Of a DNA stretch of 64,000 bases, positions 45,678 to 55,509 are shown piece after piece. The position numbers were made by a program, and so were the translations under genes. The stretch covers positions 5,146,001 through 5,210,000 of the forward strand of contig NC_003552.1 of assembly GCF_000007345.1 (NCBI RefSeq), in the 5' to 3' direction. This DNA comes from Methanosarcina acetivorans C2A (lineage in GTDB: Archaea > Halobacteriota > Methanosarcinia > Methanosarcinales > Methanosarcinaceae). Below the pieces are notes generated by a model. That model made no database searches and was not told the origin of the DNA. It saw only the letters and a program-made list of their open reading frames with translations. Position 1 is the first letter of the stretch; every line of letters begins with the position of its first letter.

Positions 45678-45774
45678 TTACCGGAAAAAATTCCTGTTTC
45701 CCGTTGAGTTCTGTGGAAAAAGGTCTCATGGGAAACCGGTAAACTATTTTTGGAATTCCTGCATAAAGATACCT

Positions 45775-46365
45775 GTGGATTTAGATTTTCATATCAAACC
45801 CGAGATCCGAGTTCTGGGCATAGACGACTCTGCGCTTCTTAATGAGAAGGTAATGATAGTGGGAACTGTTTTCAGAGGGGGAGACTGGATGGACGGAGTC
45901 CTGCGCTCGGAGATCACCAGAGACGGGCTTGATGCCACCGAAGTGATAAGCACGATGATAAAGAATAGCAGGCACTACGCCCAGCTAAGGATTGTCATGC
46001 TTGATGGGGTCACTTACGGAGGCTTTAATGTGGTCGACATAGAGGAGCTTTACAGGGAGACAGGGCTTCCTGTTATTGTGGTCATGCGGGCTTACCCGGA
46101 TTTCGAAAAGATCCGGGCTGCCCTCAGGCACTTCTCCGATGGAGAACTGCGCTGGGAGATAATAAAAAAAGCCGGCAAAATAGAAAAATTGGTCACGGAA
46201 AAAAACGGCACTCCGATATATATCCAGAAAGCCGGGATAGGGTTAAAAAGCGCAGAAAAGATAGTCCGTCTCACTTCGATAAGAAGTAATATTCCGGAGC
46301 CTCTCAGGGTTGCCCATCTAATTGCAACGGGCATTATCTTCGGTGAGTCAAGAGGAAGAGCATGA
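45775..46365 (+). CDS. DUF99 (UPF0215) family protein
   Basis: A 196-residue archaeal protein distantly related to endonuclease V. RVLGIDDSALLNEKVMIVGT and VFRGGDWMDGVLRSEITRDG with DATEVISTMI form the DUF99 core; ALRVAHLIATGI-type EPLRVAHLIATGIIFGESRG closes it. The function is unknown, with a nucleic-acid role suggested by fold. The start is GTG at 45775. The stop overlaps the next small frame (ATGA). Confidence 0.82.
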   Translation: MDLDFHIKPEIRVLGIDDSALLNEKVMIVGTVFRGGDWMDGVLRSEITRDGLDATEVISTMIKNSRHYAQLRIVMLDGVTYGGFNVVDIEELYRETGLPVIVVMRAYPDFEKIRAALRHFSDGELRWEIIKKAGKIEKLVTEKNGTPIYIQKAGIGLKSAEKIVRLTSIRSNIPEPLRVAHLIATGIIFGESRGRA

Positions 46366-46592
46366 CTGAAAACATAACCGATTTTTCCAGTACTCCAGGA
46401 GAAAATCAGGAAGTAGGCCCCGGCAGAAAGCCAGCAGAATCACGCACTAGAGCCCCCCGTCACACCGAAAATCCAGGGAACATACAGAGGCTCCGGACAG
46501 GATATGAGATCGAGAGAAAAAGAAGAAAAAAATCAGGAAAAAAGGGAAAGATAAAAATACAGGAACCCGCCTCAAAAAAATATAAAAAATAA
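46362..46592 (+). CDS. Small basic protein, hypothetical
   Basis: A 76-residue frame that starts in an ATGA overlap with the DUF99 gene. The C-terminal half is strongly basic (EIERKRRKKSGKKGKIKI), as in nucleic-acid-binding tails, and no domain is recognisable. The overlap suggests translational coupling, but composition bias means it could be a chance frame. Confidence 0.35.
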   Translation: MTENITDFSSTPGENQEVGPGRKPAESRTRAPRHTENPGNIQRLRTGYEIERKRRKKSGKKGKIKIQEPASKKYKK

Positions 46593-46879
46593 AAAAATAT
46601 ACATTTGAGGCAAAGAAATTAAAGAAGATGGCGAAAAAAAATTAGAAATCGACCGGATAGCCCCCGAGAGCAAAGAATATAATACATCAGACAGGGGGAA
46701 TAGAGTAACATTAATAAAATTATTAAACATATACAGCATAAATTCAAAAACTGGAAAAGAAAAACTATTAAATTGGTAACTGTATATGTGATGATTAAAA
46801 TAATTTGTTCCTTGTTACAGTAATTATTTATAACGATCCGTTAAATGATCACCCCAGCAGGATGGAGGAAAACAGTAGT

Positions 46880-48004
46880 ATGAGATCCATTGTGGAAGAA
46901 GCCCTTGCTCGATCTGCCCTGGAAGGACGTGCCGTGCAGGGAGAGTATTCAGACTCAGATTACTCTAATGAAAACTTAGAAGTGGATGCTGAACTTGAAG
47001 AAATACTCCGGAGCCTTAAAACAACCATCAAAGTGATAGGTTGCGGAGGCGGCGGTTCGAACAGCATCCAGCGTATGATGGGCGAAGGCATCCAGGGAGC
47101 AGACCTTGTTGCTCTGAACACTGATGCCCAGCACCTTCTTCATATACGCTCCGGCAAAAAAATTCTCATAGGGAAAAAGAAGACCCGGGGACTTGGAGCC
47201 GGTAGCCTCCCCCAGATAGGAGAAGATGCAGCAATTGAGAGTATCGATGAGATAAACAAGATCGTCCAGGGCTCGGATATGGTTTTTATCACCGCAGGCC
47301 TTGGAGGAGGAACCGGAACCGGATCTGCCCCTATCGTGGCTGAGGCAGCCAGGGATGCAGGAGCCCTTACGATTGCAGTCGTAACCCTCCCGTTCAGTGT
47401 GGAAGGGCACGTAAGGAGGACAAATGCCGAGGCTGGGCTCGAAAGGCTTAGAGATGTTGCCGACACGGTTATTGTTGTTCCCAATGACAAGCTGATCGAA
47501 GTTGTCCCGAGACTTCCGCTTCAGGCTGCCTTTAAAGTCTCGGACGAAGTCCTTATGAGAGCTGTAAAAGGCATAACCGAACTGATTACAAAACCCGGAC
47601 TTGTCAACCTCGACTTTGCCGATATAAGAACTGTCATGCAAAACGGAGGCGTTGCTATGATAGGGCTTGGAGAATCCGATGGTGAGAACAAAGCTGTCGA
47701 ATCCGTCCAGAAAGCTCTGCGCAGCCCGCTCCTTGACGTGGATATCTCGGGTGCGACATCTGCCCTTGTTAACGTAGTTGGAGGTCCTGACATGACCATT
47801 TCGGAAGCCGAATGTGTGGTGCAGGAAGTCTACAACCGCATAGACAGCAATGCCCGCCTGATCTGGGGAGCCCAGGTTGACCCTGACCTGGAACAGACCG
47901 TACGTACCATGATCGTGGTCACAGGCGTTACCTCTGCCCAGATTTACGGTCACGGAAGCGACAAGAACATTACATACAAATACGGAATTGACTTCGTAGA
48001 GTGA
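46880..48004 (+). CDS. ftsZ: Cell division protein FtsZ
   Basis: A tubulin-like GTPase forming the division ring. The N-terminal extension (about residues 1-45) is acidic. [20 protein letters not shown], the tubulin signature [20 protein letters not shown] (about 135-155) and NTDAQHL are present. The T7 synergy-loop region reads [15 protein letters not shown]. The ATG at 46880 ([14 protein letters not shown]) has GGAGG 11 nt upstream. An ATG at 46862 is possible. Upstream is a 270-bp AT-rich region. A hairpin downstream at 48142 ends the unit. Confidence 0.93.
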   Translation: MRSIVEEALARSALEGRAVQGEYSDSDYSNENLEVDAELEEILRSLKTTIKVIGCGGGGSNSIQRMMGEGIQGADLVALNTDAQHLLHIRSGKKILIGKKKTRGLGAGSLPQIGEDAAIESIDEINKIVQGSDMVFITAGLGGGTGTGSAPIVAEAARDAGALTIAVVTLPFSVEGHVRRTNAEAGLERLRDVADTVIVVPNDKLIEVVPRLPLQAAFKVSDEVLMRAVKGITELITKPGLVNLDFADIRTVMQNGGVAMIGLGESDGENKAVESVQKALRSPLLDVDISGATSALVNVVGGPDMTISEAECVVQEVYNRIDSNARLIWGAQVDPDLEQTVRTMIVVTGVTSAQIYGHGSDKNITYKYGIDFVE

Positions 48005-48141
48005 TCAATCAGGAATGAACGGTAAGAATGGACAAAAACGTTCGGTTGGAGAAAAATACTGTTTTCCTCTGCTTACAGGAAAAAGAAGGAACGTAGGAAT
48101 ATAAATCCAATCGAAAACTATTTTTATGGTAAATGCAGTAT

Positions 48142-48180
48142 GATGCCGATACAATTCGGCATCAAAAATGAAAAATTTTT
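48142..48180 (+). terminator. Hairpin terminator after ftsZ
   Basis: GATGCCGA and TCGGCATC make an 8-bp stem with a 6-nt loop (48142-48163), followed by A-rich sequence and then AATTTTT. Confidence 0.5.
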
Positions 48181-48430
48181 ACTGACACGATTAGGGTTTT
48201 TATGTGAGTGAGAATCCTGAATCTAAATTTCAGGATGTGTTAAAGGCCGTGCCAGTGATATCTTCATATAATAGGAATTAATAATATAATCCGCCCGTCC
48301 TTTCTGAGTAGTGAATCCGATATTATGCGGTCGAGAAGCAAATGTCGGAGATGCAACATACAAAGGAAGAGATACAGGCGAAATTCCAGATAAAAATAAA
48401 GATGTATATAAAAACCTGGATGTGAATTAA

Positions 48431-48646
48431 TTGGTAGAATCCACATTTGAACCGAATATAACCACAAAAAGCGTTGGTCAGGCAATCCGGGCACACCTGA
48501 GGGTCCTGAAACTTACGAAAAAACCGTCCAGGGAAGAGTTCTTGACCATTGCCAAAGTTGCAGGTGCCGGCATCCTGGCTGTGGGAGCAATTGGATTTAT
48601 TATTTACGTACTGCTGACAATGTTGCCCCAGTGGGTGTCCCAATGA
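48431..48646 (+). CDS. secE: Protein translocase subunit SecE (Sec61 gamma)
   Basis: A 71-residue protein starting at [23 protein letters not shown] is the amphipathic helix and [20 protein letters not shown] the single membrane helix, the standard SecE/Sec61-gamma layout. It overlaps spt5 by 4 nt, the usual archaeal secE-spt5-rpl11 order. The 425 bp before it include the ftsZ terminator and a likely promoter. Confidence 0.9.
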   Translation: MVESTFEPNITTKSVGQAIRAHLRVLKLTKKPSREEFLTIAKVAGAGILAVGAIGFIIYVLLTMLPQWVSQ

Positions 48647-49101
48647 GTGAGGATTCCCAGATATTCGTAATCAAAACCACGGCAAACCAGGAAAGGTCAG
48701 TTGCAATGGCCCTTGCCAGGATCGCAAAGAAGGAGAAACTGGACATAAGGGCAATCCTGGCTCCTGACGAGCTCAAAGGATATGTCCTTGTCGAGGCCCC
48801 CAAATCCGGAATCGTGGAGCTGGCAATCCAGACAATTCCACATGCAAGAGCCCTTGTGAAAGGGAGTTCTTCAATAGCTGAAATCGAACACTTCCTTAAG
48901 CCCAAGCCAATAGTGACCGGTATCAAGGAAGGAGCTATAATTGAGGTCACCTCTGGACCCTTTAAGGGAGAAAAAGCCAGGGTTAAAAGGGTTGACGAAG
49001 GGCATGAGGAAATTACTGTGGAACTCTTCGATGCTGTGGTTCCGATCCCCATTACGATTCGTGGCGATACCGTAAGGATACTCAAAAAAGAGAACGAATA
49101 A
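48643..49101 (+). CDS. spt5: Transcription elongation factor Spt5 (NusG)
   Basis: A 152-residue factor with an N-terminal NGN domain ([40 protein letters not shown]) that binds RNA polymerase with Spt4, and a C-terminal KOW domain ([20 protein letters not shown]). ATG 48643 overlaps the secE stop and gives the family N-terminus; ATG 48631 would lie further inside secE. Confidence 0.93.
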   Translation: MSEDSQIFVIKTTANQERSVAMALARIAKKEKLDIRAILAPDELKGYVLVEAPKSGIVELAIQTIPHARALVKGSSSIAEIEHFLKPKPIVTGIKEGAIIEVTSGPFKGEKARVKRVDEGHEEITVELFDAVVPIPITIRGDTVRILKKENE

Positions 49102-49215
49102 GCCAGAAATCAGAATGGGAAAATTCCAGCTTATTAATAACAAAAATCACCAGTACTCAGAGTGGATTGAAACAAATCTGCAAAATTCATACTTATTAAA
49201 ACCGGTGAGACTCAG

Positions 49216-49701
49216 ATGACAAGTATTGTTGAAGCACTTGTCCCCGGAGGCAAAGCGAATCCCGGACCACCATTAGGTCCGGCACTTGGTCCGCTCGGGG
49301 TCAACATAAAAGAAGTGGTCGAAAAGATCAACGAAAAAACAAGGGACTACAATGGAATGCAGGTCCCTGTGAAAGTAATTGTTGACGACAAGAAAAATGT
49401 CGAGATCGAAGTAGGCACCCCTCCGACCGCATCTCTGGTCATGAAAGAGCTGGGGATCCAGAAAGGGTCAGGAAATGCGGGAAGCGAGGTAGTTGGAAAC
49501 CTTACAATCTCGCAGGTAGCAAAAGTCGCCCGTATGAAAAAGGAAGACGTGCTATCTTATGACCTCAAAGCTGCAATGAAAGAAGTAATGGGCTCCTGTG
49601 TCCCGATGGGCGTGAACGTAGAGGGAATGAAAGCTAAGGACTGCCAGAAGGCACTCGATGAAGGCAAATTTGACGATTTGCTTGCAGGCGAGGCATGGTA
49701 A
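49216..49701 (+). CDS. rpl11: Ribosomal protein L11
   Basis: A 161-residue protein of the large-subunit GTPase centre. VPGGKANPGPPLGPALGPLG is the N-terminal signature and VKVIVDDKKNVEIEVGTPPT leads into the rRNA-binding domain. It is followed by a 231-bp gap containing the rpl1 leader. Confidence 0.95.
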   Translation: MTSIVEALVPGGKANPGPPLGPALGPLGVNIKEVVEKINEKTRDYNGMQVPVKVIVDDKKNVEIEVGTPPTASLVMKELGIQKGSGNAGSEVVGNLTISQVAKVARMKKEDVLSYDLKAAMKEVMGSCVPMGVNVEGMKAKDCQKALDEGKFDDLLAGEAW

Positions 49702-49822
49702 AAGCCTTCCTCTCCCTTACTTTTCAATCCGTGATCTGTCAACACACCAATAGTTTTAAATTGGATACCACTAATAGCACAAGAGCCTTGAACAGTGTTC
49801 TACTAGAATAGCTCAAGTTATT

Positions 49823-49884
49823 GGTGGCTTACTGTTAGAAGTAACAGACCCGGAGGGGAGCCCCTACGACCACCGTAGTAAGCC
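49823..49884 (+). promoter_or_regulatory. Structured leader upstream of rpl1 (candidate L1 autoregulatory site)
   Basis: GGCTTACT (49826-49833) pairs perfectly with AGTAAGCC (49877-49884). They enclose two small hairpins: GTTA-GAAG-TAAC (49834-49845) and AGGGG/CCCCT (49854-49865). GGTGG (49823-49827) could instead pair with CCACC (49870-49874), giving a second fold. L1 is known to repress its own operon by binding an mRNA mimic of its 23S site; whether this leader is that mimic is inference. Confidence 0.5.
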
Positions 49885-49932
49885 GGAACGGCTGTCTGGA
49901 CATCAAGTTCAAACACTACGGGGAGGAACAAG

Positions 49933-50574
49933 ATGGTAGAAAAAACTATACTGGAAGCTGTCAAGAAAGTCGTTGAGGAGTCGCCAAAACGCAATTTCTC
50001 GGAAAGTGTGGATCTGGCGATTAACTTAAAGAACCTTGACATGAACCAACCGAAGAACAGAGTCGATGAAGAAGTAATTCTTCCGCACGGGCTCGGAAAA
50101 GAGCTGAAGATCGGCGTTTTTGCAAAAGGTGATGTTGGCCTGAAGGCAAAGGCTGCCGGTGCTGCGTATGTTATTTCTGACGTTGAGCTTGAAGAGCTGG
50201 CAGCTGACAAAAACAGAGCCAGAGTTCTTGCAAACGAATGTGACCTTTTTATCGCAGAAACTCAGTTCATGCCGATCATCGGTAAGAACCTTGGTATTGT
50301 GCTGGGACCCAGAGGTAAGATGCCTATCCCGCTCATGCCGAACAAGGATGTCGGTGAACTGATCCAGAGCAAGCAGAATGCAGTCAAGCTCAGGTCAAAA
50401 GACAGACTTACCTTCCACGTGGCTGTCGGTAGAAGGGATATGAATCCCGAAGACCTCGCAGAGAACATTGAGACCATTATGTCCAGGCTTGAGCGTGTCC
50501 TTGATAAGGGCAAGCACAACCTCAGAACGGTCTATGTCACGACAACCATGGGAAAATCAGAGAGGGTGGTGTAA
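49933..50574 (+). CDS. rpl1: Ribosomal protein L1
   Basis: A 213-residue protein of the L1 stalk. NFSESVDLAINLKNLDMNQP, VFAKGDVGLKAKAAGAAYVI and IVLGPRGKMPIPLMPNKDVG are family blocks. GGGAGG precedes the ATG. It is known in methanogens to autoregulate the L1-L10-L12 operon at the translational level. A folded leader lies just upstream. rpl10 starts directly after the stop codon. Confidence 0.95.
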   Translation: MVEKTILEAVKKVVEESPKRNFSESVDLAINLKNLDMNQPKNRVDEEVILPHGLGKELKIGVFAKGDVGLKAKAAGAAYVISDVELEELAADKNRARVLANECDLFIAETQFMPIIGKNLGIVLGPRGKMPIPLMPNKDVGELIQSKQNAVKLRSKDRLTFHVAVGRRDMNPEDLAENIETIMSRLERVLDKGKHNLRTVYVTTTMGKSERVV

Positions 50575-51618
50575 ATGGCAGAAGAAAGGCATCACACCGA
50601 GCATATCCCGCAGTGGAAAAAGGATGAAATCGAAAACATTAAGGAACTCATCCAGTCCCATAAGGTATTCGGGATGGTCGGGATCGAAGGCATCCTCGCA
50701 ACCAAGATGCAGAAGATCCGCCGGGACCTTAAGGACGTTGCGGTGCTCAAAGTCTCCAGGAACACCCTCACAGAGCGGGCTTTAAACCAGCTTGGGGAAA
50801 CTATTCCCGGGATGAAAGAATACCTTGACAAGCAGACCGCTCTGATATTTACTAATGAAAGTCCCTTCAAGCTTTACAAACTTCTCGAACAGACAAAAAC
50901 ACCTTCCCCGATCAGAGGAGGTGCAATAGCTCCTGCGGACATTACTGTCCAGAAGGGGCCCACCAGTTTCCCACCCGGTCCGATTCTGGGTGAACTCCAG
51001 AGCGCAGGCATTCCCGCTTCTATCGATGCCGGAAAAGTCGCAGTTAAGGAAACAAAGGTTGTCTGTAAAGCAGGTGAGGTAGTCCCGCAAAAGCTCGCCA
51101 CAATGCTTTCAAAGCTGGAAATTTACCCGCTCATAGTAGGGCTTGACCTTAGAGCCGCCTATGATGACGGAACGATTTATGAGCCGGAACTCCTTGCAGT
51201 TGATGAAAGCAAGTACTTCTCTGACATTATCAGGGCAGCTCAGAATGCTTTCAATCTCTCGGTCAACACCGCATTCCCGACAAGTGCAACAATCAGCACC
51301 TTGCTGGCAAAAGCCAGTTCAGAAGCAAAGAACCTTGGTGTCAATGCTGTTATCCTTGAGCCGGGAGTTATGGATACCCTGCTGGCAAAAGCACATGTCC
51401 AGATGACATCCGTTGCATCCGAAGCCGCAGACAAAGACGCAAATGCCGTGGATGACGACCTGAGGGAAGTTCTCGGAGCAGCCGCAAGTGCAGCCGCAGC
51501 AGCAGCCGCAGCAGCTCCAGCAGAAGAAGAAGTAAAGAAGGAAGAAGAACCTGAAGAGGAAGAAGAGGACCATGCCGAAGAAGACGGGATGGCCGGCCTC
51601 GGTGCCCTTTTCGGATAA
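50575..51618 (+). CDS. rpl10: Ribosomal protein L10 (acidic P0)
   Basis: A 347-residue stalk base protein of the archaeal P0 type: RNA-binding N-terminal part (VFGMVGIEGILATKMQKIRR), the archaeal insertion and the helical spine that binds L12 dimers. The C-terminus is Ala-rich, then acidic, and ends in [13 protein letters not shown], the same tail as L12, which recruits translation factors. Confidence 0.95.
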   Translation: MAEERHHTEHIPQWKKDEIENIKELIQSHKVFGMVGIEGILATKMQKIRRDLKDVAVLKVSRNTLTERALNQLGETIPGMKEYLDKQTALIFTNESPFKLYKLLEQTKTPSPIRGGAIAPADITVQKGPTSFPPGPILGELQSAGIPASIDAGKVAVKETKVVCKAGEVVPQKLATMLSKLEIYPLIVGLDLRAAYDDGTIYEPELLAVDESKYFSDIIRAAQNAFNLSVNTAFPTSATISTLLAKASSEAKNLGVNAVILEPGVMDTLLAKAHVQMTSVASEAADKDANAVDDDLREVLGAAASAAAAAAAAAPAEEEVKKEEEPEEEEEDHAEEDGMAGLGALFG

Positions 51619-51661
51619 ACAGATTTACAATTTACGCTAATACAAAGTTAGGTGATTAACG

Positions 51662-51976
51662 ATGGAATACATATATGCAGCTCTCTTATTGCACAACGCT
51701 GGTAAAGCAATTACCGAAGAAGCAATCACTGCCGTTCTTCAGGCAGCCGGTATCGAAGTGAACGAAGCCAGGGCAAAAGCCCTTGTCGCAGCCCTTGAAG
51801 GCGTGGACATCGAAGACGCAATCGCAAAGGCAGCATTCGCAGCTCCTGCCGCAGCCGCCGCACCCGCAGCCGCCGCACCCGCAGAAGCAGAAGCTCCTGC
51901 TGAGGAAGAAGAAGAGGAAGAAGAAGACACCTCCGAAGAAGACGGAATGGCCGGTCTCGGCGCCCTCTTCGGATAA
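51662..51976 (+). CDS. rpl12: Ribosomal protein L12 (P1)
   Basis: A 104-residue stalk protein: helical dimerisation domain ([40 protein letters not shown]), an Ala/Pro hinge, then a run of glutamates and the factor-binding tail [13 protein letters not shown]. It is the last gene of the operon, with a strong hairpin and T tract 15 bp after the stop. Confidence 0.95.
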   Translation: MEYIYAALLLHNAGKAITEEAITAVLQAAGIEVNEARAKALVAALEGVDIEDAIAKAAFAAPAAAAAPAAAAPAEAEAPAEEEEEEEEDTSEEDGMAGLGALFG

Positions 51977-51990
51977 TTGCAATACCAACA

Positions 51991-52020
51991 GCTCGCCTCA
52001 CGGCGGGCAACTTTTTTTTT
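51991..52020 (+). terminator. Terminator of the rpl1-rpl10-rpl12 operon
   Basis: GCTCGCC and GGCGGGC pair around TCAC (51991-52008), and nine T follow after C. Confidence 0.75.
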
Positions 52021-52087
52021 GGATTTTGGAACTTTGCAATAATTTTATTACATAGAAATTGTTTCTAAACCTATTCTGGCTTTCTCA

Positions 52088-52147
52088 ACCCTTTCAGATC
52101 TTCAAAAACCCTATCAGATCTAAATACCCTATCAGATCTTCAAACAA
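52088..52147 (+). repeat. Three direct repeats near the ribosomal operon end
   Basis: CCCT(A/T)TCAGATCT(TCAAA) occurs three times in about 60 bp after the terminator. The following region to 52466 shows no gene. It contains the GC-rich FGE-tail flank that is repeated at 56938-57060. Confidence 0.5.
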
Positions 52148-52349
52148 TCTTACGGTTCAACCTGGTTTGTGGAGCAAACGGCTTTTCTTTGTAAAAATCC
52201 TCCAGCCTTTGAAGATAAACGCATAGGACAAATTGACTCTTATGGGATCATCAGAAGCCCTCGAAAAGAGGCTTCTCGAACTTGACATGGGACTTCATTA
52301 AATCCTGAGCACGCTTCGAAAAAAAATGGAAAAATTAAGAAATTGAGGC

Positions 52350-52466
52350 GTGAACTGGCTCAGCACCTTAGTTTCGGCGGCTTATGCACTCTTCGGATCT
52401 TCAGACTTCGTCGGAGTTATTCCTTACTTACAGTACAAAGATACAAAGTTGGAAAGTACTGAGTAG
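52350..52466. repeat. FGE 3'-flank repeat, copy 1
   Basis: This block contains TGGCTCAGCACCT, TTCGGCGGCTT and further CTTCG-rich sequence. It is repeated with about 70 percent identity by eye at 56938-57039, in both cases directly after an FGE-type C-terminus read on the minus strand. Confidence 0.6.
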
Positions 52467-53279
52467 TTACAAGCTCCTCAGCAAGCGAAAGCCAATGAAA
52501 TGGACGTGAGTGTCGGGGACGAAACGGAAACGGTATGCTGACCGACAGACCATGGGGGAGGCGTTCCAGCTGCCGTTCCGGATAACGCGGTAGGAGCTAT
52601 TACCCTCTTCCCAGGCACTACCATCAGAAGGAGCACCATCATAATTATCATGCCATTTGTCCTGACACCATTCCAACACATTCCCAGACATACCATAAAG
52701 GCCCCAGGAATTGGGCTTCTTCTGACCAACCGGATGAGTCTTTCTATCAGAGTTATTCCAATACCAAGCATAATCACCGAGTTTCGATTCGTCATCCCCG
52801 AAGAAATATCTGGTTGTGGTGCCCGCTCTGCAGGCATATTCCCATTCAGCTTCAGAAGGTAAACGATATTTATCTGTTCCCTCCATTTCATTGAGCTTAT
52901 TGATGAACTCCTGAACATCGTACCAGGAGACATTTTCCACGGGCAGATCATCACCCTTGAAGTGTGAAGGGTTATTTCCCATTACAGATTTCCACTGCTC
53001 CTGAGTTACTTCATACTTACCAAGGTAATATGAATTTTCTATAGTAACCTTATGAATAGGTTTTTCACTATTAGATATACCCCTTTCATCTGAAGGTGAG
53101 CCCATCATGAATTCCCCAGAAGAGATCTTAACAAATTCCATGCCTATCGAATTTGGATAGTCCGACTCGTCTGCTGATTTTTCGAGTTCGGCACAACCCT
53201 GCACTCCACAAAAGAGGAGAATAACTAGTACAGCAATGAATGCTCTTTTACTTATTCTTTCAAACATACATAACACCAT
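52467..53279 (-). CDS. Formylglycine-generating-enzyme (SUMF1/FGE) family lipoprotein
   Basis: A 270-residue exported protein. The signal peptide ends in the lipobox-like FCGVQGC (start ATG 53279, or 53267 at MFERISK). The FGE/C-type-lectin fold is clear: FVKISSGEFMMGSPSDERG, VTIENSYYLGKYEVTQEQWK, PVENVSWYDVQEFINKLNEM, YRLPSEAEWEYACRAGTTTR, GLYGMSGNVLEWCQDKWHDN and a closing HFIGFRLLRSL. The catalytic Cys pair of true FGEs is not evident, so a binding or structural surface role is more likely. The downstream flank is repeated at 56938-57039. Confidence 0.85.
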   Translation of the reverse strand: MVLCMFERISKRAFIAVLVILLFCGVQGCAELEKSADESDYPNSIGMEFVKISSGEFMMGSPSDERGISNSEKPIHKVTIENSYYLGKYEVTQEQWKSVMGNNPSHFKGDDLPVENVSWYDVQEFINKLNEMEGTDKYRLPSEAEWEYACRAGTTTRYFFGDDESKLGDYAWYWNNSDRKTHPVGQKKPNSWGLYGMSGNVLEWCQDKWHDNYDGAPSDGSAWEEGNSSYRVIRNGSWNASPMVCRSAYRFRFVPDTHVHFIGFRLLRSL

Positions 53280-54070
53280 TGAAAAATTCAGGTTTCAGCC
53301 CGGGTTAGCAATCTCAATACCAGGCCCCGGTGGTATCTCATGCTTCGGTCAATGAGTTTGATCCTCTGAATTACATATCTGGTCTCAAGCCTGATCACAA
53401 TTAAAGAGTCCAGAATTTATATATCTCAACTGAAATTACAATTTTGTTTCCTGAGGAAGATAAAAGTTATTCTTGTTTGTTAATATAAAGGGATATTCAT
53501 TTTTAATTAGAAATGTATTTTTAAACAAACTCAAGCACAACAGAAAATAATCTGAAGATGCTGGTTCCTCAAAAATTCAAAAAAGGAAGATTGTTGAGGC
53601 TAGGATATTTTCAGTTGATGAACGAATTAAAATAATGAATGAAATATATGTAATTGCAAAAAATAACGAAAAAGAGAGTACAGATGCTGGCATACCACCT
53701 TACTGCAACCGGATCGGTGGCAGGCATCATTACAGTCTACGTATTCTGATACTGCTCTTCTCCTGACTCCTGCCAAATATTGTTCTTTTTTCTTTTGGAT
53801 TTTTTGTTTCTTCTGCGACGTTCAAATTTGATGTGGAAGTACCATAAGAATTTTAAACTGAAGCAGAATTTGATTACTTAGTATTTTGTAAAAGGATAAC
53901 TCAGGCAGGAGATAATTTAGTTTAAGAGTATCCGAAAAGTCAATAATGGCAGTTGTAGAAGTTATGATAAATTATAGTTCCGAATTTATAGTTCCCGCAG
54001 ATTCCAGACTCTTCTTCAAAAACATGTCTACCTATTTATAGAAGAAACTAGAGAGTATGGAGTGGTCAAT
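53280..54070. other. Intergenic region without recognised gene
   Basis: About 790 bp. A TACCA/TGGTA hairpin near 53317-53335 may terminate transcription. A 43-codon open stretch from about 53637 on the plus strand has no recognisable features. The rest is AT-rich. Confidence 0.4.
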
Positions 54071-54466
54071 ATGACAAAACAAAAATTTGTCGTACTAATC
54101 GAAAAAGACGAAGATAGGATCTAGTACATCGATTCCATATATCCTCAATAAACCATGAATAAAAACAAGTGAACACAAATATTTTCAATTCGTGTTTATT
54201 CTTGTCCGCTTGTGGTTTTCTCATAGAAAAAACATTGACCAGTGCTGATTTCAAAGTCCAATTCTTCCCATAATTTGGAATCGATGTACTAGATAGGAAC
54301 TGTTCCCGAACTGAAAGGGTGCTACAGCTATGGAGATACACTCGGCGAGTTAAGGGAGAATATCCGGGAAGCCATATTAGCCCATCTGGAACTCTTAAAA
54401 TCAAAAAACGAGTCTTTGCCGCCCATTAAATTACAGGGAATTCAGAAAATTGAAATCGAGGCTTAA
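54071..54466 (+). pseudogene. hicB: hicB-type antitoxin, interrupted by a MITE
   Basis: The 5' part reads MTKQKFVVLIEKDED, the usual HicB start. After the inserted element the second part reads GTVPELKGCYSYGDTLGELR, then ENIREAILAHLELLKSKNES, and ends KIEIEA. Together these cover the HicB domain. Removing the element and one 5-bp duplication does not restore the frame, so further bases have been lost. No hicA toxin frame was found on either side. Confidence 0.7.
54120..54293. mobile_element. MITE, 174 bp with 17-bp perfect terminal inverted repeats
   Basis: TCTAGTACATCGATTCC (54120-54136) and GGAATCGATGTACTAGA (54277-54293) are perfect inverted repeats. TAGGA flanks both sides (54115-54119 and 54294-54298). 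The interior has no credible gene. Confidence 0.75.
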
Positions 54467-54516
54467 TTTCCATTTTTATTTTAATTTCCTTTTTAGAAAA
54501 ACAAAATGAGATTGTC

Positions 54517-55509
54517 ATGACCCGATTTGACCCCGTCTTTGCTTCAAAAGCCCTCTGGCAGATAAGAATCAAGAAGCGTCCGTTTGTCCTTTCTCACGGC
54601 GTAAATGCTAACTGCAATATGCGCTGCAAGTTCTGCGAATACTGGAAAGAGACCGGAAAAGAACCCTCAAGAGACGAGGTCTTCAGGCTGCTCGATGATG
54701 CAAAAAAATTCGGGATCGGCGTTTATAACGCCTGGACGACCGAACCCCTTCTCAGAAAAGACCTCCCCCTTATAATGGCTCACGCAAAGAAGCTCGGGCT
54801 GGTCACCTCCATGGTCACGAACGGAAAGCTGCTTTACGAGAGAGTGGAAGAGCTTGAGGACGTGGACTTCCTGTCGGTTTCCGTGGACGGGGTTGAAAGC
54901 TACAAAGAAATCCGGCGGATGGATTTCGAAACCCTGCTGAAAGGCCTGAAAAAAGCTATTGAAGTCAGAAAACTCCAGAAACAGAAAAACCCTATCCTGA
55001 TGAACTGCGTCCTCACCGGAAAAAATCTTGACGACATTGAAACCCTTATTCTGCTTGCAAAAAAACTGGGCGTAAAAATTTCATTCGAACCAGTCCACGA
55101 GTTTCCGGGCATCGACGAGGAAATCTGGAGCGAGATCGGAATCCGCGACAAAGAAAAATTCCGCAGGGTCGTTGACAGGATAATCGAGCTTAAAAAAGAA
55201 GGCTACCCCATAATCAACTCAAAGACCTACCTCAGCATGGTAAGGGATGGAAACATGGACTACAAATGCCGGGCAAGTAGCGTAATCATCAACTTAACTC
55301 ACGACGGCACAGCCGAGACCTGCCGGGTGCAGCATGAGCCGCTCGGAAACGTAATGAAGGACGGGTTTGAGAAGGTGTGGAATAATTCTGCAGAGCGCAG
55401 GAAGGAAATTGTAGAGAACTGTGAAGGCTGCCTCTTTTTTGGGTATACGGAGAATAGTTTGATGCAGGGGTTTAACCCGGAAGTTTTGATGCATTACGAG
55501 TGGATGTAA
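54517..55509 (+). CDS. Radical SAM protein with SPASM-like C-terminal cysteines
   Basis: A 330-residue enzyme. The radical SAM motif is CNMRCKFCEYWKE (about residues 34-46), and the GTEP-like second block is AWTTEPLLRKDL. FLSVSVDGVESYKEI is motif 3. The C-terminus has CRASSVIINLTHDGTAETCR with a later CEGC, which could bind an auxiliary cluster. The substrate is unknown. It is monocistronic and follows the broken hicB gene. Confidence 0.82.
   Translation: MTRFDPVFASKALWQIRIKKRPFVLSHGVNANCNMRCKFCEYWKETGKEPSRDEVFRLLDDAKKFGIGVYNAWTTEPLLRKDLPLIMAHAKKLGLVTSMVTNGKLLYERVEELEDVDFLSVSVDGVESYKEIRRMDFETLLKGLKKAIEVRKLQKQKNPILMNCVLTGKNLDDIETLILLAKKLGVKISFEPVHEFPGIDEEIWSEIGIRDKEKFRRVVDRIIELKKEGYPIINSKTYLSMVRDGNMDYKCRASSVIINLTHDGTAETCRVQHEPLGNVMKDGFEKVWNNSAERRKEIVENCEGCLFFGYTENSLMQGFNPEVLMHYEWM

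Noticed and set aside
51686-52055. Long frames opposite and overlapping rpl12 and rpl10
   Set aside because: They arise from the Ala/Glu-rich low-complexity codons of the stalk proteins.
54066-54404. 112-codon minus-strand frame
   Set aside because: It runs across a MITE and the opposite strand of the broken hicB gene.
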